DNA of 7,386 bases. Origin: an uncultured Devosia sp. Lineage in GTDB: Bacteria; Pseudomonadota; Alphaproteobacteria; Rhizobiales; Devosiaceae. The notes beneath the pieces are model-generated. The model was not told where the DNA came from. It made no database searches and worked only from the letters and a program-made list of their open reading frames with translations. This document shows positions 6,518 to 7,386 of this stretch, in pieces. The translations under genes were made by a program, and so were the position numbers. Numbering within the stretch: the first letter of the stretch is position 1; each line of letters starts with the position of its first letter. The stretch spans positions 1 through 7,386 of the forward strand of contig CAJYKO010000140.1 of NCBI GenBank assembly GCA_913775215.1. Direction: 5' to 3'.

Positions 6518-7386
6518 CGATGGTGCTGGCGGTGAGCCTGATCGTTCTTGGTTTTGCCGCCACCGGCTATGGTCTCCGGACGCGCCGCCCTGCCCTGACA
6601 CTCCTTGGTGCCGCCGTTCTCATTTCGCATGGCTTACCCCTCGTTTTGACCATGCCGACTGATCGATTGGGGACCGTGGACGCATTCTGGCCGGACATCG
6701 TGTGTATGACCGCGCTGGCAAGCCCGGCATGGGTTTTGGGTTATTGGGTGTTGGCGCGGAAACCAGCTGGCGCCTTTGGGACGATCCGGACAGTCGAGCT
6801 TGATCCATCGCCTTGGCATATCGCCGTTGTCGTCGCGCTCGTAGTTTTGATCGGCTTGGCGCCTGGCGGGCCGATCGGCTTTGCAACGGCAGGATTTCTG
6901 CGATTGCCTGTCGAGACGCCTCTTTTTTCGCTGACCTATGCATTCGCCTGTCTCGCGGCACTAACGACAAGCCTCGTATGCCTTCGGCAGATGGACAATG
7001 CCGCCCCGACACCATGGTTCTCGATCGTCATTGTCCTCGCCATTTTCTGGCTGCTGGGCGGCCGGACACAGCTCGTCATTACGGGCCTCAGCTTTGCCTT
7101 GCTGTACCTTGCTCACGGCAGGATCAGGCCGCAAAAGCTCGTTCTTCCGGCACTCATCCTTTTAGGCCTGGCGCTACAGACCCTGAGCCTGCGATTGACG
7201 CTGCAAGGCGAGGAAACGGGTCTGCTGGCCGCCTTGTCGATGACCATGTCGCAACTGTCGCTGCTTGAAGGTTATGCCCTTTCCGCCCGTCACGTCGCAG
7301 AGGCGGGCTTTCATCCAGGTCATTACTGGGATGTTTTGCAGCAGGTCATGCCGCGGGCAATGTTCCCGGACAAGCCGCTTCAGCTC
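6514..7386 (+). CDS. Polytopic membrane protein resembling a Wzy-type polysaccharide polymerase, C-terminus off the right edge
   Basis: The frame starting at ATG 6514 stays open for 291 codons to the window end. Hydrophobic segments near residues 3-20, 28-46, 61-80, 101-117, 137-155, 169-183, 187-201 and 209-226 give about eight membrane helices. A polar, probably periplasmic stretch follows from about 227 to the edge. LLGGRTQLVI (180-189) and the closing VMPRAMFPDKPL (278-289) recall oligosaccharide repeat-unit polymerases, which join lipid-linked repeats in the periplasm. Such proteins diverge strongly, so the call rests on topology, these motifs and position. An O-antigen ligase or another polysaccharide membrane protein remains possible. 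It overlaps the glycosyltransferase by four bases (ATGA), so the two are almost certainly cotranscribed. A second ATG at 6520 would shorten it by two residues. About a third or more of a typical polymerase is probably missing. Confidence 0.8.
   Translation, partial: MTMVLAVSLIVLGFAATGYGLRTRRPALTLLGAAVLISHGLPLVLTMPTDRLGTVDAFWPDIVCMTALASPAWVLGYWVLARKPAGAFGTIRTVELDPSPWHIAVVVALVVLIGLAPGGPIGFATAGFLRLPVETPLFSLTYAFACLAALTTSLVCLRQMDNAAPTPWFSIVIVLAIFWLLGGRTQLVITGLSFALLYLAHGRIRPQKLVLPALILLGLALQTLSLRLTLQGEETGLLAALSMTMSQLSLLEGYALSARHVAEAGFHPGHYWDVLQQVMPRAMFPDKPLQL

Noticed and set aside
6620..7268. Minus-strand 131-codon and plus-strand 151-codon frames near the right end
   Set aside because: Both overlap the edge-open membrane protein frame, which has regular hydrophobic helices and is coupled to the glycosyltransferase. 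The alternatives are basic and without domains.

Overview
The window holds six protein genes on high-GC DNA and reads like the chromosome of an alphaproteobacterium, most probably a member of the Hyphomicrobiales (Rhizobiales). That placement is an inference. It rests on the GC-rich coding style, a chemoreceptor with the long C-terminal tail and xWxxF pentapeptide often seen in rhizobial receptors, a TIGR03862-type flavoprotein, and a ROK kinase coupled to CutC. No rRNA, tRNA, CRISPR array, insertion sequence, integrase or phage gene was seen.

Layout: (1) 1-1023, minus strand: a BaiN/HI0933-like FAD flavoprotein of the TIGR03862 group, with its C-terminus cut off by the left edge. (2) 1024-1145: a short divergent gap. 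(3) 1146-2764, plus strand: a two-gene unit, ROK sugar kinase then cutC, joined by an ATGA stop/start overlap. (4) 2765-2956: a leader region with several inverted repeats. (5) 2957-4954: a full-length methyl-accepting chemotaxis protein with two membrane segments, a periplasmic sensor region, tandem HAMP units, a signalling hairpin and a C-terminal DWDEF pentapeptide. It is closed by a strong intrinsic terminator at 4980-5012. (6) 5013-5269: a region without a confident gene, more AT-rich than its surroundings, holding a long dyad with a GANTC site at each end. (7) 5270-7386, plus strand: the start of an extracellular polysaccharide operon, with a WcaI-type GT4 glycosyltransferase overlapping (ATGA) a polytopic membrane protein that resembles a Wzy-type repeat-unit polymerase and runs off the right edge.

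Functionally the window looks like three unrelated chromosomal modules: amino-sugar or sugar phosphorylation with CutC, chemotaxis sensing, and surface polysaccharide assembly. The two edge genes are open at the window border, so they are easy to miss if only closed reading frames are considered. I found no convincing new multi-gene system. The most interesting unexplained signal is the GANTC-capped dyad upstream of the polysaccharide genes, followed by the leader hairpins ahead of the chemoreceptor.
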